Counted from the first letter of the stretch, positions 52,686-61,747 are shown. The stretch: DNA of 64,000 nucleotides from Clostridium novyi NT (GCF_000014125.1 NC_008593.1:1116001-1180000); one strand, 5' to 3'. Numbers and translations are program-made. Notes: generated by a model from the sequence alone, not told the origin.

Positions 52686-53426
52686 GTGTTTAATAAAAAT
52701 GTATTTTTAAAAGTGTCTGAAGAGGGCATAAAAATGAATAATGAGCATTTAAAACACAAAAATATAAATCCATTTAAAGATATTACAGGAATAAATATAA
52801 AAAATAAAAATGTATACATAATAGTTGAAGGAGAAGAAGTTCATATAAAACTTTTAAAACTGCCAAGGGTTAGCAAGTGGGATCTAAATAGTTTAATTAG
52901 GAATGAATTAGTGTTCCTATATGGTAAAAAAGCTAATAATATATTTTATACTTATACGGTATTAAATGAAACTGGGGAAGATATAGATGTTTTAGTGTTT
53001 TGTATGAATTTAAAAGATGTAAAAGCTTTAGAAAAGATTATTAATAATAATAAAATAAAAAAGATTAATATAATTCAATTTAGCATGGTGAATTATTTTA
53101 AAAATTATATAAAAGATAAAACATATATTTTAATATTTAAAGATAGAAATAAGGTATATTTTTTAGGGGTTACCTATGAAAACTTAGTTTCTAACAGAAT
53201 AGTAAATGTGAATAGCGAAAATTGTGAGTATTTTTTAATGGAAAGTTTTAATTATTGTATTAATAGATTAGAGAAGTTTTCAGGAGGAGTGAAAAATATT
53301 TATTGTGTTAATTTTGAAGAAGAAGAAAAAGAACTTTATATGCAAAATGACAAGTATCAGTATACAGATCTTGGCTATGTAGATAAAACTGATGTAGTTA
53401 AATATTTTTCAATAAAAAGGAAGTAA
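52686..53426 (+). CDS. PilM/GspL-like pilus assembly protein
   Basis: The 246-residue soluble protein lies where pilM stands in pilus operons, before PilN- and PilO-like genes. It begins NKNVFLKVSEEGIKM and contains INPFKDITGINIKN and VHIKLLKLPRVSKWDLNSLIRNELVFLY, like the actin-fold PilM/GspL cytoplasmic domain, though ATP-site motifs are not evident. It is shorter than typical PilM (about 350). PilM links the ATPase to the membrane proteins PilN and PilO. It starts with GTG after GAGGTGAT. Confidence 0.6.
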   Translation: MFNKNVFLKVSEEGIKMNNEHLKHKNINPFKDITGINIKNKNVYIIVEGEEVHIKLLKLPRVSKWDLNSLIRNELVFLYGKKANNIFYTYTVLNETGEDIDVLVFCMNLKDVKALEKIINNNKIKKINIIQFSMVNYFKNYIKDKTYILIFKDRNKVYFLGVTYENLVSNRIVNVNSENCEYFLMESFNYCINRLEKFSGGVKNIYCVNFEEEEKELYMQNDKYQYTDLGYVDKTDVVKYFSIKRK

Positions 53427-53429
53427 GCT

Positions 53430-53906
53430 ATGAAAGAATATAATTTTTTACCTATGTGGTATAGAAATAAAATAGAGAAGAAAGAAAAAATTAGATTTAT
53501 GGTGGTTTTAAGTATAACAATAGTACTTTTGGTTATAAATATATTTAGAATAGTGAAATATAGAAAAGATATAATAGCTGCTAATAATAAAATAGAAAAG
53601 ATTAATTTGCAAAATATGCACAATAAGAAAATAAATGAGAAGAATAAAATAAATAAACACTTTACTATAAATACTTATTATGATTTAAAAGAAGAGATAA
53701 AAAACATCAATAGTTTTAAATATGTTGATATAAATAAAAATAAGATATTTTTGCAAAAGGAATTTAATAGTATGGAAGAAGCAGCGAGAACACTTGATAG
53801 TATAAAAAATAATTTAAAGTATGAAATAAAGGATATAAAAATAGAGGAATTAGAGGATAAAAAAAATTCTCTAAAAGTGGAGTTTAAGGCAGGTAAAAAT
53901 GAGTAA
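53430..53906 (+). CDS. PilN-like pilus assembly protein
   Basis: The 158-residue protein has a short cytoplasmic head with EYNFLPMWYRNKIEKKEK (the NFLP-type element is typical of PilN), one membrane helix (about 24-42), a coiled coil (43-75) and a small extracytoplasmic domain. This architecture and its place after the PilM-like gene support PilN. The partner PilO-like protein follows with an 8-base overlap. Confidence 0.7.
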   Translation: MKEYNFLPMWYRNKIEKKEKIRFMVVLSITIVLLVINIFRIVKYRKDIIAANNKIEKINLQNMHNKKINEKNKINKHFTINTYYDLKEEIKNINSFKYVDINKNKIFLQKEFNSMEEAARTLDSIKNNLKYEIKDIKIEELEDKKNSLKVEFKAGKNE

Positions 53907-54315
53907 AAAATTTAGAAATAACTTAATTTTATTTTGTATGATATTTATGTTAATAGGAACATTTTTTATATGTTATAAACAAAAGAAACTACTTAATAAA
54001 AGCAAAAGCAATTTATATATTATGACTTCATCAAAAATGAAAAATTTAAAAAATAAAAATTATGATATAAAATATGAAAAAATTATAGGAAAAATAAAAG
54101 AAAATCCATGTATAAAAATAAAAAAAGCAATAAATAATAATGATAGTAAGATGTTTTCCATGAACTTAGAGTTTATAGGAACATTAGAACAATTAGAAAA
54201 ATTTATAGATGGTATAAAGAAAAGCCATAATTTATATGAAATGGAGAGTATAAAGCTCACTGCTTATGATCACAAATTATATAAAGGATATATTGTTTTA
54301 AATATTACTATATGA
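53899..54315 (+). CDS. PilO-like pilus assembly protein
   Basis: The 138-residue protein has one N-terminal membrane helix (about 8-26), a Lys-rich spacer and an extracytoplasmic domain with MNLEFIGTLEQLEKFIDGIKKS, a typical PilO ferredoxin-like motif. PilO pairs with PilN in the periplasmic (here extracytoplasmic) scaffold. It is the last gene of the pilus operon. The stop codon lies next to one arm of a 14-bp inverted repeat. No pilT or prepilin peptidase gene follows. Confidence 0.68.
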   Translation: MSKKFRNNLILFCMIFMLIGTFFICYKQKKLLNKSKSNLYIMTSSKMKNLKNKNYDIKYEKIIGKIKENPCIKIKKAINNNDSKMFSMNLEFIGTLEQLEKFIDGIKKSHNLYEMESIKLTAYDHKLYKGYIVLNITI

Positions 54316-54339
54316 GTTTAATAATTCATATAGTAATAT
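54302..54339 (+). terminator. 14-bp inverted repeat at the pilus operon end
   Basis: ATATTACTATATGA (54302-54315) pairs exactly with TCATATAGTAATAT (54326-54339) around a 10-nt loop. The left arm ends with the pilO-like stop codon. There is no T-run after it, so it may terminate weakly, protect the mRNA 3' end or bind a protein. Confidence 0.5.
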
Positions 54340-54361
54340 ACGATACATATTATAAATGTAT

Positions 54362-54390
54362 TTGCAAATATTCGCATCTTTTGATAAAAT
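54362..54390 (+). promoter_or_regulatory. Possible sigma-A promoter for efp
   Basis: TTGCAA (54362-54367) and TAAAAT (54385-54390) are separated by 17 bases in the 200-base gap before efp. A second -10-like TATAAT at 54478-54483 lacks a good -35. Confidence 0.45.
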
Positions 54391-54515
54391 ATCATTGGTT
54401 AGAATCGAGTCCTAAAATATATTATTTATTAATAAAGTAAGCATAAATAATATTGGTATTAATATGAATTTTAGGGTTATAATAAAATTATATAGATTAG
54501 TGGAGGGATACATAA

Positions 54516-55073
54516 ATGATTTCAGCTGGAGATTTAAGAAAAGGTACTACTTTTGAGCTAGATGGACAAGTTTATACTGTAATTGACTTCTTACATGTTA
54601 AACCAGGTAAAGGAGCAGCATTCGTAAGAACAAAACTTAGAAATGTAATCAGTGGAGGAGTTACTGAAACTACATTTAACCCAACAGCTAAGCTTCAAGA
54701 AGCTGTTATTGAAAGAAAAGAAATGCAATACTTATACAGTGATGGAGAATTATACTACTTCATGGATCAAGAAACATTCGAACAAATACCTTTAAACTTT
54801 GAACAAGTAGAAAATGCTATCAAATTCTTAAAGGAAAATATGTTTGCAATCATCAAATTCTACAAAGGAGCTGCTTTCTCAGTTGAAGCACCTAACTTCG
54901 TAGAATTACAAATCGTTGAATGTGAACCAGGAATAAAAGGAAACACAGCAACTAACGCTATGAAACCTGCTAAATTAGAAACAGGAGCTGTTGTTAACGT
55001 ACCTTTATTCGTTAATGAAGGAGAAACAATAAGAGTAGACACTAGAACTGGTGACTACATGGAAAGAGTATAA
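54516..55073 (+). CDS. efp: Elongation factor P
   Basis: EF-P rescues ribosomes stalled on polyproline. The 185-residue product has three beta-barrel domains: [19 protein letters not shown], the tip loop [14 protein letters not shown] with K32 at the modified position, and the C-terminal signature [25 protein letters not shown] with INEGE-like [16 protein letters not shown]. Codon use is more G/C-rich (AAC, TTC) than in neighbours, as expected for a strongly expressed gene. A GGAGGG site precedes the ATG. Confidence 0.96.
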   Translation: MISAGDLRKGTTFELDGQVYTVIDFLHVKPGKGAAFVRTKLRNVISGGVTETTFNPTAKLQEAVIERKEMQYLYSDGELYYFMDQETFEQIPLNFEQVENAIKFLKENMFAIIKFYKGAAFSVEAPNFVELQIVECEPGIKGNTATNAMKPAKLETGAVVNVPLFVNEGETIRVDTRTGDYMERV

Positions 55074-55096
55074 ACTACCCTAAAGGGAGTGGTAAA

Positions 55097-55468
55097 ATGA
55101 ATCCTCTTATGTCAAAAGTTCTTTCTTTAAAAGAAGATATAGAAAAACTTGATTTGAGGGAAGAGACAAAAGATAAAATATTATTTGATATAGGTGATAT
55201 TTTACTTGAAATGACGGAAAAGATACATGTTCTTGAAGATAAGTTAACTGAAATGGATGAATATGTTACAGTTCTTGATGAAAATTTAGGAAATGTAGAA
55301 GAGGAAGTTTATGGTTTTGAGGAAGAAGATGATGATTTTCACACTGAAGATTACGTTGATATAGTATGTGATAAATGTAACGAAATCTTAGCAGTTGAGA
55401 AAGAATTCATTGAAAATGAAGACAAAATTAATTGTCCTAATTGCCAAAATTCCATAAAGCTAAAGTAG
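55097..55468 (+). CDS. CD1247-type zinc-ribbon protein
   Basis: The 123-residue protein has an N-terminal helical region (about 8-75) with acidic coiled-coil character and a C-terminal zinc ribbon with CDKC (about 92-95) and CPNC. It corresponds to the small family named CD1247 N-terminal domain in clostridia, usually found after efp. A role is not known. The acidic linker VEEEVYGFEEEDDD separates the two parts. AAGGGAGTGG precedes the ATG. Its terminator has been split by IS copy 2. Confidence 0.8.
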   Translation: MNPLMSKVLSLKEDIEKLDLREETKDKILFDIGDILLEMTEKIHVLEDKLTEMDEYVTVLDENLGNVEEEVYGFEEEDDDFHTEDYVDIVCDKCNEILAVEKEFIENEDKINCPNCQNSIKLK

Positions 55469-55506
55469 CATAAATAGAGAAAAGTTAAATAATATAATTT
55501 TAAATA

Positions 55507-55531
55507 AGAAATATCTTAAATAGATATTTCT
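55507..55531. repeat. Left target duplication of IS copy 2 (terminator hairpin core)
   Basis: The 25-nt duplication is a perfect hairpin: AGAAATATCT, a TAAAT loop, then AGATATTTCT. It is repeated exactly at 57144-57168. Left of it the A-rich half of the original stem (AAAT) remains. Confidence 0.9.
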
Positions 55532-55542
55532 CAGATTGTTCA

Positions 55543-55569
55543 AAAAGCCCCCAACAATTGGGGGCTTTT
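55543..55569. terminator. Bidirectional terminator inside the left end of IS copy 2
   Basis: AAAAGCCCCCAA (55543-55554) pairs with TTGGGGGCTTTT (55558-55569) around a CAA loop, with T-runs on both strands, exactly as in copy 1. It can replace the terminator of the zinc-ribbon gene that this insertion split. Confidence 0.85.
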
Positions 55570-55571
55570 GT

Positions 55572-57011
55572 TTACGCCAAAATTCTTTTATGCGATAGCA
55601 TTCGAAAAATATTTATTATGTATGTTAATTTGGAATAAATTTGAATTAATGTACACAAAAAATAATGCGATAGCACCATGGCTATCTTTTTCATATTCTG
55701 AACTGCCGCTGTAAGTAGGCACTGCTCAGAAACATTTTTAATTCCTCGCATGCGACAATAACGTAGCCCATGTAATTCTTTTGAATCAGCAAAGCTACGC
55801 TCAATCTTTTCTTTACGTCGTTTGTAAATACTTTTACCTTTTTCTGTTTTAGTAAAGCTAAAAATTTGATCTTTATAGTCTTCCCAAACATGACGACGTA
55901 TAGTTCTATTAATGGATTTATCAGATGTTAAGCAATTATTTTTATATTTGCAATAAGCACAATGCTCCGCATTACTTAAATATTCTTTATAACCTTCCCT
56001 CGTAGTAGTTCTATATTTTAAAAAGCAATTATTAATACACACATATCCATCTAATTCTTTAACATACTGAAATCTATATTTTGTATATTTTCCTTTAACA
56101 TGGGGTCCTAAACGGAACCCAAAAACACCTTGATAATTTTTGTCTGAAATTTGTTTACAAATAGGATTCGTAGAATATCCGGCATCTGCTACTAAATATT
56201 TTGTATTAAAATTAAACTTTTCTATTTGAGTTTCTATTCTTTTAACATAAGGATCTACATCGTTTATATTCCCGGGAGTAACATGAACGTCTGTTATAAT
56301 ATTATACTTTCCGTCAACAGTTCTATGATCTAAATAAAAAAAGCCTTTAGGTTTTCCATCTCTAACCATATATCCACTGTCTGGATCAGTTGTACTTACT
56401 TTTATTTCCTTAGTTTCAGCTATTTTAGTCTTTTTTTTTAGAGGCTTTTTATTATGATTAATTCTATCTTTATTAATGTCATTCTCTAATTCATCAAAGT
56501 ATTCCTTTGTGGATTTAGTTATTTCTTTTTTAATAAATTTATGTTTATTAGCGTTAGCTTTTAAGTGAGTAGAATCAGTATATAGAATTTTGCCATCAAC
56601 CAAGTTTCTATTAATAGCTTGAAATACAATATTATCAAATATTTCTTGATGTATATTTGTATTACTAAATCTTTTTGTTCTATTCTGGCTTATAGTGGAA
56701 TGACTTGGTATTTTATCAGTAAGTCCATATCCTAAAAACCATCTGTAAGCTACATTTACCTGGATTTCTTTTACAAGCTGACGCTCTGAACGTATACCGA
56801 ATAGGTATCCTATAAAAAGCATTTTAAATAATACAACTGGATCCACTGATGGTCTGCCATTATCAGCACAATATAAATCCTTAGTTAAATCTCTTATAAA
56901 TGAAAAGTCTATGTGTTTATCTATCTTTCTAAGTATGTGATTTTCAGGTACTAAATTTTCTATATAAACTAGTTCTAATTGATTTTGTTTTCTTTCATTA
57001 TTAGTAAGCAT
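55572..57011 (-). CDS. IS1182-family transposase, copy 2
   Basis: The 479-residue product is the same DDE transposase as copy 1, with D146, D276 and E404 retained. Changes seen include Tyr33 to His, Val345 to Leu, Ser353 to Tyr, Arg385 to Ser and Asn394 to Ser. One A fewer in an A-run shifts the last codons, so the tail after HYF reads [10 protein letters not shown] and runs on to a stop at 55572. Both tails lie beyond the catalytic domain. The ribosome site is again in a possible stem (57017-57027). Confidence 0.92.
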   Translation of the reverse strand: MLTNNERKQNQLELVYIENLVPENHILRKIDKHIDFSFIRDLTKDLYCADNGRPSVDPVVLFKMLFIGYLFGIRSERQLVKEIQVNVAYRWFLGYGLTDKIPSHSTISQNRTKRFSNTNIHQEIFDNIVFQAINRNLVDGKILYTDSTHLKANANKHKFIKKEITKSTKEYFDELENDINKDRINHNKKPLKKKTKIAETKEIKVSTTDPDSGYMVRDGKPKGFFYLDHRTVDGKYNIITDVHVTPGNINDVDPYVKRIETQIEKFNFNTKYLVADAGYSTNPICKQISDKNYQGVFGFRLGPHVKGKYTKYRFQYVKELDGYVCINNCFLKYRTTTREGYKEYLSNAEHCAYCKYKNNCLTSDKSINRTIRRHVWEDYKDQIFSFTKTEKGKSIYKRRKEKIERSFADSKELHGLRYCRMRGIKNVSEQCLLTAAVQNMKKIAMVLSHYFLCTLIQIYSKLTYIINIFRMLSHKRILA

Positions 57012-57109
57012 TTTTCCTCCGTAGGAGCCCTAACGGGCTAAAAGATTTATTGTTCTAAAATATATATTCTACATAAACACTAAAAATCCTTTTTGTAATA
57101 AATGTAAAA

Positions 57110-57142
57110 AGGCTGTTGACAAATTATGTTTATCAACAGCCT
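57110..57142 (-). terminator. Inward-facing terminator at the right end of IS copy 2
   Basis: AGGCTGTTGA (57110-57119) pairs with TCAACAGCCT (57133-57142). On the minus strand the stem is followed by TTTTT, as in copy 1. Confidence 0.72.
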
Positions 57143-57143
57143 G

Positions 57144-57168
57144 AGAAATATCTTAAATAGATATTTCT
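57144..57168. repeat. Right target duplication of IS copy 2 (terminator hairpin core)
   Basis: Identical to 55507-55531. It is followed by TATTTTTTATTTTTT, the original U-tract of the zinc-ribbon gene's terminator, now separated from that gene by the element. Confidence 0.9.
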
Positions 57169-57280
57169 TATTTTTTATTTTTTGGAATAATTATTCTAAC
57201 ATATAAATAAAAATTTAATAAGTAATTAGTATGTAAAATGATAATTTATATAATTAAATTCATAAAAAGGAGGAATGATT

Positions 57281-58177
57281 ATGAGTACTAAAGATGTATT
57301 TTATGTTTTACCAAAGGAAATGCAAATGAAGTTACAGTCAATAACTATCATAGATAAATTGCAGGAAATACGAATAAAAGTAAACAAGCCACTAATAGTG
57401 TATTTGGAAAATAAGGAAATCATATTAGATTACATTATAAAAAAAGAAGATATTAAGACTATACTCCAAAGAATAAGCAATTACTCTATATATGCTTTTG
57501 AAGAAGAAATAAAACAGGGATATATAACTATAAAAGGTGGTCATAGAGTAGGAATATGTGGTTCTTGTGTGATACAAAATGAAACCGTAAAAACAATAAA
57601 AAATATAGCATCTTTAAATATAAGAATTTGCAGAGAAGTTTTGGGATGTTCAAATAAAGTTATGCCATATATTTTACAAGGGGAAAATGTACTTAATACA
57701 ATTATTATATCTCCACCTAAATGTGGAAAGACTACTTTAATAAGAGATATAACAAGAAACTTATCTACGGCAAAAAAGAAAGTGTGCATCATTGATGAAA
57801 GAAGTGAAATTGCATCTTGTTTTGAAGGAGTACCTCAAATGGATGTAGGTATAAGAACTGATATACTTGATAATTGCATAAAAAGTCAAGGAATAATAAT
57901 GGCAATAAGAAGTATGGCACCTGAGGTTATAGTCTGTGATGAGATAGGAACTCATAGTGATATACAAAGCATAGTAATGGCTATGAATTCAGGAGTGAAT
58001 TTAATAACAACTATACATGGTTTTGGAATAGAAGATTTATATAGAAGACCTGTATTTAACGAAGTTGTTGAGAATAAAATTTTTAATAGAGCTATAATTT
58101 TAAGTTCTAGAAATGGAATTGGAACAGTAGAATATATATATGATTTCAATAAAAATGAGGAACTTTGGAGGAAATAA
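57281..58177 (+). CDS. spoIIIAA: Stage III sporulation protein AA, ATPase
   Basis: SpoIIIAA is the cytoplasmic ATPase of the mother-cell SpoIIIA channel, related to secretion ATPases such as VirB11. The 298-residue product has YAFEEEIKQGYITIKGGHRVGICG, a P-loop SPPKCGKTTLIRD (Ser where Gly is usual), IIDERSEIASCFEG and ICDEIGTHSD as Walker B (VICDEIG). ATG 57275 is in frame but AAAGGAGG at 57266-57273 fits ATG 57281. It heads the eight-gene operon that connects mother cell and forespore. Confidence 0.94.
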   Translation: MSTKDVFYVLPKEMQMKLQSITIIDKLQEIRIKVNKPLIVYLENKEIILDYIIKKEDIKTILQRISNYSIYAFEEEIKQGYITIKGGHRVGICGSCVIQNETVKTIKNIASLNIRICREVLGCSNKVMPYILQGENVLNTIIISPPKCGKTTLIRDITRNLSTAKKKVCIIDERSEIASCFEGVPQMDVGIRTDILDNCIKSQGIIMAIRSMAPEVIVCDEIGTHSDIQSIVMAMNSGVNLITTIHGFGIEDLYRRPVFNEVVENKIFNRAIILSSRNGIGTVEYIYDFNKNEELWRK

Positions 58178-58178
58178 T

Positions 58179-58700
58179 ATGTATTTTAAAATATTAGGAT
58201 CTATATTAGTTCTATTATCATCAACTTTACTGGGATTTATATGTGGGGAAAATTTAAAAAGACGTTTTCTGCAATTAGAAGAAATAGAACAAGCATTGTA
58301 TCAACTTAAAAATGAAATTGTATATACCCATAATTCTCTTCCAGAGATATTTATGAGTGTTGGAAGTAAAGGGACTAAACCTATAGGTGATATTTTTAAG
58401 AGGGTTTCCAGTTTATTGTATGATCATGAGGTTGAAAGTGTGCATGAGGGATTTAAAAAAGCTTTAAATGAAAATAAAAAACAGTTAAATCTAAAAAAGT
58501 ACGATATTGATATACTTTTAAATCTATCAAAATCATTAGGAGAATCAGATATAGAAGGACAACAAAATATACTTACATTAACTATTAGAAATATAAAAAG
58601 TCAATTAGATAGTGCCAAAAATGTAATGGAAAAAAACATAAAAATGTATAGATACTTAGGATTTTCCTTTGGAGCTATACTAGTAATAATGATGTTATAG
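58179..58700 (+). CDS. spoIIIAB: Stage III sporulation protein AB
   Basis: The 173-residue protein has an N-terminal hydrophobic segment (about 4-22), a helical domain with RRFLQLEEIEQALYQLKNEIVY and SLGESDIEGQQNILTLT, and a C-terminal membrane helix. It resembles GspF-like platform proteins, as known for SpoIIIAB. TTTGGAGG at 58164-58171 fits ATG 58179; a longer in-frame start at 58140 lies inside spoIIIAA and has no ribosome site. Confidence 0.92.
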   Translation: MYFKILGSILVLLSSTLLGFICGENLKRRFLQLEEIEQALYQLKNEIVYTHNSLPEIFMSVGSKGTKPIGDIFKRVSSLLYDHEVESVHEGFKKALNENKKQLNLKKYDIDILLNLSKSLGESDIEGQQNILTLTIRNIKSQLDSAKNVMEKNIKMYRYLGFSFGAILVIMML

Positions 58701-58710
58701 GAGGGAAAAG

Positions 58711-58908
58711 ATGTTAGATGTAAGTTTAATTTTTAAGATAGCAGCTGTAAGCATACTTATAATTATTCTTGATAAGATACTAGAAAGTACAGGGAAAAAG
58801 GACTACGCGGTTATAGCTAATTTAGCTGGAATAATCATTGTTTTAATGATGGTTATAAATTTGATAAACAAGTTATTCAGCACTGTAAAAACAATGTTCC
58901 AATTTTAG
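58711..58908 (+). CDS. spoIIIAC: Stage III sporulation protein AC
   Basis: This 65-residue protein has two hydrophobic helices (about 5-22 and 35-55) with the conserved ILDKILESTGKKDYAVIANLAGI. It matches SpoIIIAC in size and sequence. It is one of the small membrane subunits of the SpoIIIA complex. AGGAGGG precedes the ATG. Confidence 0.94.
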   Translation: MLDVSLIFKIAAVSILIIILDKILESTGKKDYAVIANLAGIIIVLMMVINLINKLFSTVKTMFQF

Positions 58909-58917
58909 GAGGCACAT

Positions 58918-59301
58918 ATGGAAATAGTAAAAATAGTTGCATTTGCCTTTATTACATTATTTATAATTCTTATTTTTAAAAATAGAAATGATGAATACGT
59001 AGTACATATTAGTATAGCTGCTGGAATAATAATATTTTTATTTATGATAGATAAAATTACAGCTGTAATGCAATTGCTTCAGGAGTTAGCACTTAAAGCT
59101 AACATAGATTTTGTGTATTTAAATACAGTTTTCAAAATACTTGGAATTGCTTATTTAGCTTCATTTTGTAGTGAAATTTGCAAAGATGCAGGACAAAGCA
59201 GTTTAGCATCTAAAGTTGAATTTGCTGGAAAAATACTAATACTAGTATTGGCAGTTCCAATATTAATGGCAGTACTACAAGGAATTGTCAATATAATTTA
59301 A
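58918..59301 (+). CDS. spoIIIAD: Stage III sporulation protein AD
   Basis: The 127-residue protein has three to four membrane helices and the family features FKILGIAYLASFCSEICKDAGQSSLASKVEFAGKILIL (about 80-117; FCSEICKDAGQSSLASKVE is the core). It is homologous to SpoIIIAC in its first half and is part of the same membrane complex. AGGAGG precedes the ATG. Confidence 0.94.
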   Translation: MEIVKIVAFAFITLFIILIFKNRNDEYVVHISIAAGIIIFLFMIDKITAVMQLLQELALKANIDFVYLNTVFKILGIAYLASFCSEICKDAGQSSLASKVEFAGKILILVLAVPILMAVLQGIVNII

Positions 59302-59324
59302 AAAGATGTATAGGAGAGAACATT

Positions 59325-60488
59325 ATGAAAAAGATATTACTGGTAATTATTATGTTTTTAATGATTCCTCTTAATGTACAAGCACAAACATTAGTAGAAA
59401 AACAAAAACCTCAGTTAAATCAAGAACAGAGTAGTAAGGTAGAAAGGTTATACGATTATATGACCAATGTAAAAACTAAATATGAAATACTAAATGATAT
59501 GGATGTAAAAACATATGTAAAGGATTATATGAAAAATGGAAGTGGAAATATTTCAGTTGGTAAGTTTGCAAAGGCAATACTTATGTATTCATTTAGGGAA
59601 GTTATAGCATGTTCAAAGCTTATGGCAATGATAATAATAATAGCAATAATATGTGCTCTTATTAATAATCTTGAAAATGCATTTAGTAATGGAAACTTAT
59701 CTAACGTTGCATATTTTGCATGTTATGCACTTTTAATTATCATAGTAACTAAAAGTTTTTATATAGGGGTCCTTGAAATTAAGGATATTCTAAAAGGAAT
59801 GACTGATTTTATGGCAGCGCTTATTCCTGTATTATTGATGCTACTTGCATCTGTTGGAGGATTTACTGAAGCTGCAACCATGGATCCTGTGATAATAGGG
59901 GTTACCAATATTAGTGCTAGAGTTTTTACTGATTTAATAATTCCAATAATAACAATTTCTTTTGTAATACAATTATGTAACAACATAAGTAGTGATCATA
60001 AAATGGAGAAATTATCTGGACTATTAAATAAGTCAGTTCTTTGGATCCAAGGAATTATAATGACTATATTTATAGGGGTAATTACAATTCGTGGTTTAAC
60101 CACTAGTACTATAGATGCAGTTGCAGAAAAAACTGTGAAATTTGCCATTGATAACTTTGTTCCTGTAGTTGGAAAAAGTTTATCAGATGCAATATCTACC
60201 GTAGCTGGATACTCACTTCTTCTAAAAAATGCACTAAGTAGTGTAGGACTTGTTATTTTAGTAACTATAATATTATTTCCAATAATTAAAATGCTGGCTA
60301 TGGGTTTTATATATAAACTAACAGGAGCTTTGGTAGAACCCATAAGCGATAGTAAACTTGTTAAATGCATAGAATCAGCAGGGGACTCTATTATACTTAT
60401 GACTTCCTGCGTTATTAGTGTATCTGTCATGTTCTTCATAATTATATGTATAATTGCTGGAGCTGGAAGAGGCGCTATAGGCATATAA
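59325..60488 (+). CDS. spoIIIAE: Stage III sporulation protein AE
   Basis: The 387-residue protein has a signal peptide (1-20, ending VQAQ), a short extracytoplasmic region and seven to eight membrane helices. It carries FMAALIPVLLMLLASVGGFTEAATMDPV and FAIDNFVPVVGKSLSDAISTVAGYSLLLKNALSSVG-type blocks (key parts FVPVVGKSLSDA and GYSLLLKNA). SpoIIIAE is the largest membrane subunit of the channel. A GGAGAG site precedes the ATG. Confidence 0.95.
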   Translation: MKKILLVIIMFLMIPLNVQAQTLVEKQKPQLNQEQSSKVERLYDYMTNVKTKYEILNDMDVKTYVKDYMKNGSGNISVGKFAKAILMYSFREVIACSKLMAMIIIIAIICALINNLENAFSNGNLSNVAYFACYALLIIIVTKSFYIGVLEIKDILKGMTDFMAALIPVLLMLLASVGGFTEAATMDPVIIGVTNISARVFTDLIIPIITISFVIQLCNNISSDHKMEKLSGLLNKSVLWIQGIIMTIFIGVITIRGLTTSTIDAVAEKTVKFAIDNFVPVVGKSLSDAISTVAGYSLLLKNALSSVGLVILVTIILFPIIKMLAMGFIYKLTGALVEPISDSKLVKCIESAGDSIILMTSCVISVSVMFFIIICIIAGAGRGAIGI

Positions 60489-60498
60489 GGAGGGTAAA

Positions 60499-61083
60499 AT
60501 GATAGCAAGTATAAAGCAATGGATTGTAAGCATTTGTACTGCAATATTTTTTATAACAGCAGTGGAAATGATATTGCCTAATAACTCAATGAAAAAATAT
60601 GCTAAATTCGTTCTAGGATTAATATTAATAACAGTTATTTTAAATCCAATAATAAAATTATTTAATAGAAGTTTTAGTTTCGAAGGATATATAAATTCAG
60701 CATCTCAATATATAGATGAAAAACAGTACAAAAACAACTATGGAAAGTATAAAACAGAAACTATAGATAATACAACAGAGGTTTTTGCCAAAAATCTAGA
60801 AAAATTGTGCGATAAAAAACTAAAAGATAAATATCCAAAGGATAAATACAATGTAAAAGTTAAAGTTTTATATGATGATGAAAAAGAAAAATTTGATATC
60901 CAAGAAGTTAATGTTGGAGTAAAAGAAGAAGGCGTAAAAAAAGTGAAAAAAGTTACATTGGACGAAACAAAGGAAGTGGCTACAAAAAAAGTTATGGAAA
61001 AAGAAAAAAGTTCAAAAATTATTAATTATTTAAGTGAAGCTATAGATGTTCCAAAAGAAAAAATAAGAGTTTATAAGGAATAA
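60499..61083 (+). CDS. spoIIIAF: Stage III sporulation protein AF
   Basis: The 194-residue protein has two N-terminal membrane helices (about 8-26 and 35-53) with EMILPNNSMKKYAKFVLGLILI, the SpoIIIAF signature, followed by an extracytoplasmic alpha/beta domain (about 85-190), Lys-rich here. It is thought to form a ring in the intermembrane space. AGGAGG precedes the ATG. Confidence 0.92.
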   Translation: MIASIKQWIVSICTAIFFITAVEMILPNNSMKKYAKFVLGLILITVILNPIIKLFNRSFSFEGYINSASQYIDEKQYKNNYGKYKTETIDNTTEVFAKNLEKLCDKKLKDKYPKDKYNVKVKVLYDDEKEKFDIQEVNVGVKEEGVKKVKKVTLDETKEVATKKVMEKEKSSKIINYLSEAIDVPKEKIRVYKE

Positions 61084-61114
61084 ATAAGTATATAAATAAG
61101 GGGTGAACTGATAT

Positions 61115-61747
61115 ATGAAAAAACTATTTGATAAAGATAGAGTGAAAGAGAGTTTAAAAGATAAAAATGGAAAAGATTACACTAAAAAGTTGATTTTTTT
61201 AGCTATACTAGGTGTATTTTGCCTTATTGCAAGTAATATATTTAAATCACCTAACACTGTTAAAGTAAGTTCTGAAAATAAGGGAAGTGTTTCACAAGAT
61301 AATAAAAAAGAAGTTAAAAATATAGATAGTAGCAAGGAAAATGAAATATCAAATGAAGAAAAAGAAATTGAAGAAAAACTAAAAGATACCCTTGAAAATA
61401 TTGAGGGAGTTGGAAAGGTTAAAGTAATGGTTTATTTTAAGGGAGGTGAAGAGCAGATACCTGCAATAAATGTTAATGATTCTACTAGTCTTACGGAAGA
61501 AAAAGATACAGATGGTGGAACAAGAAAAGTAACTCAAAAGAATGATGGAAAAACTATTGTTATGATGAATACAGAAAAAGGAACAGAACCTTTTGTAGTT
61601 AAAAAAAATAAACCAGAAGTAAGTGGTGTTTGTGTTGTTGCAGAAGGTGCAGATGATAACTTAATTAAGCTTCAAATTCATAAAGCAGTCGTAAATTTAT
61701 TTGACTTAAAAGAAAAAGATGTAAATGTATATTCTATGAAAAAATAA
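61115..61747 (+). CDS. spoIIIAG: Stage III sporulation protein AG
   Basis: The 210-residue protein has one membrane helix (about 27-44), a polar linker (45-85) and a ring-building domain with KLKDTLENIEGVGKVKVMVYFKGGEEQIPA (core ENIEGVGKVKVMVYF) and a C-terminal LIKLQIHKAVVNLFDL. SpoIIIAG forms a large ring resembling secretin and flagellar basal-body folds. GGGGTGA precedes the ATG. Confidence 0.94.
   Translation: MKKLFDKDRVKESLKDKNGKDYTKKLIFLAILGVFCLIASNIFKSPNTVKVSSENKGSVSQDNKKEVKNIDSSKENEISNEEKEIEEKLKDTLENIEGVGKVKVMVYFKGGEEQIPAINVNDSTSLTEEKDTDGGTRKVTQKNDGKTIVMMNTEKGTEPFVVKKNKPEVSGVCVVAEGADDNLIKLQIHKAVVNLFDLKEKDVNVYSMKK

Larger units (their letters stand above)
55532..57143 (-). mobile_element. 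IS1182-family insertion sequence, copy 2
   Basis: This 1612-bp element has the same ends as copy 1 (CAGATTGTTC ... AACAGCCTG) and is nearly identical to it, differing by a few substitutions and one missing A in an A-run near the left end. It is flanked by a 25-bp duplication of the hairpin core of the terminator that followed the zinc-ribbon gene. It lies in the same orientation as copy 1, 34 kb away. The terminator-like hairpins at both ends are conserved (55543-55569 and 57110-57142). Confidence 0.93.

Noticed and set aside
57169..57280. Sigma-E promoter before spoIIIAA
   Set aside because: I expected one from the operon's biology, but no pair of boxes with correct spacing is convincing by eye.
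59996..60544. Open frame of 182 codons on the minus strand inside spoIIIAE
   Set aside because: It is the mirror of hydrophobic spoIIIAE codons. It crosses into spoIIIAF, has no start signals and its composition is explained by the sense gene.
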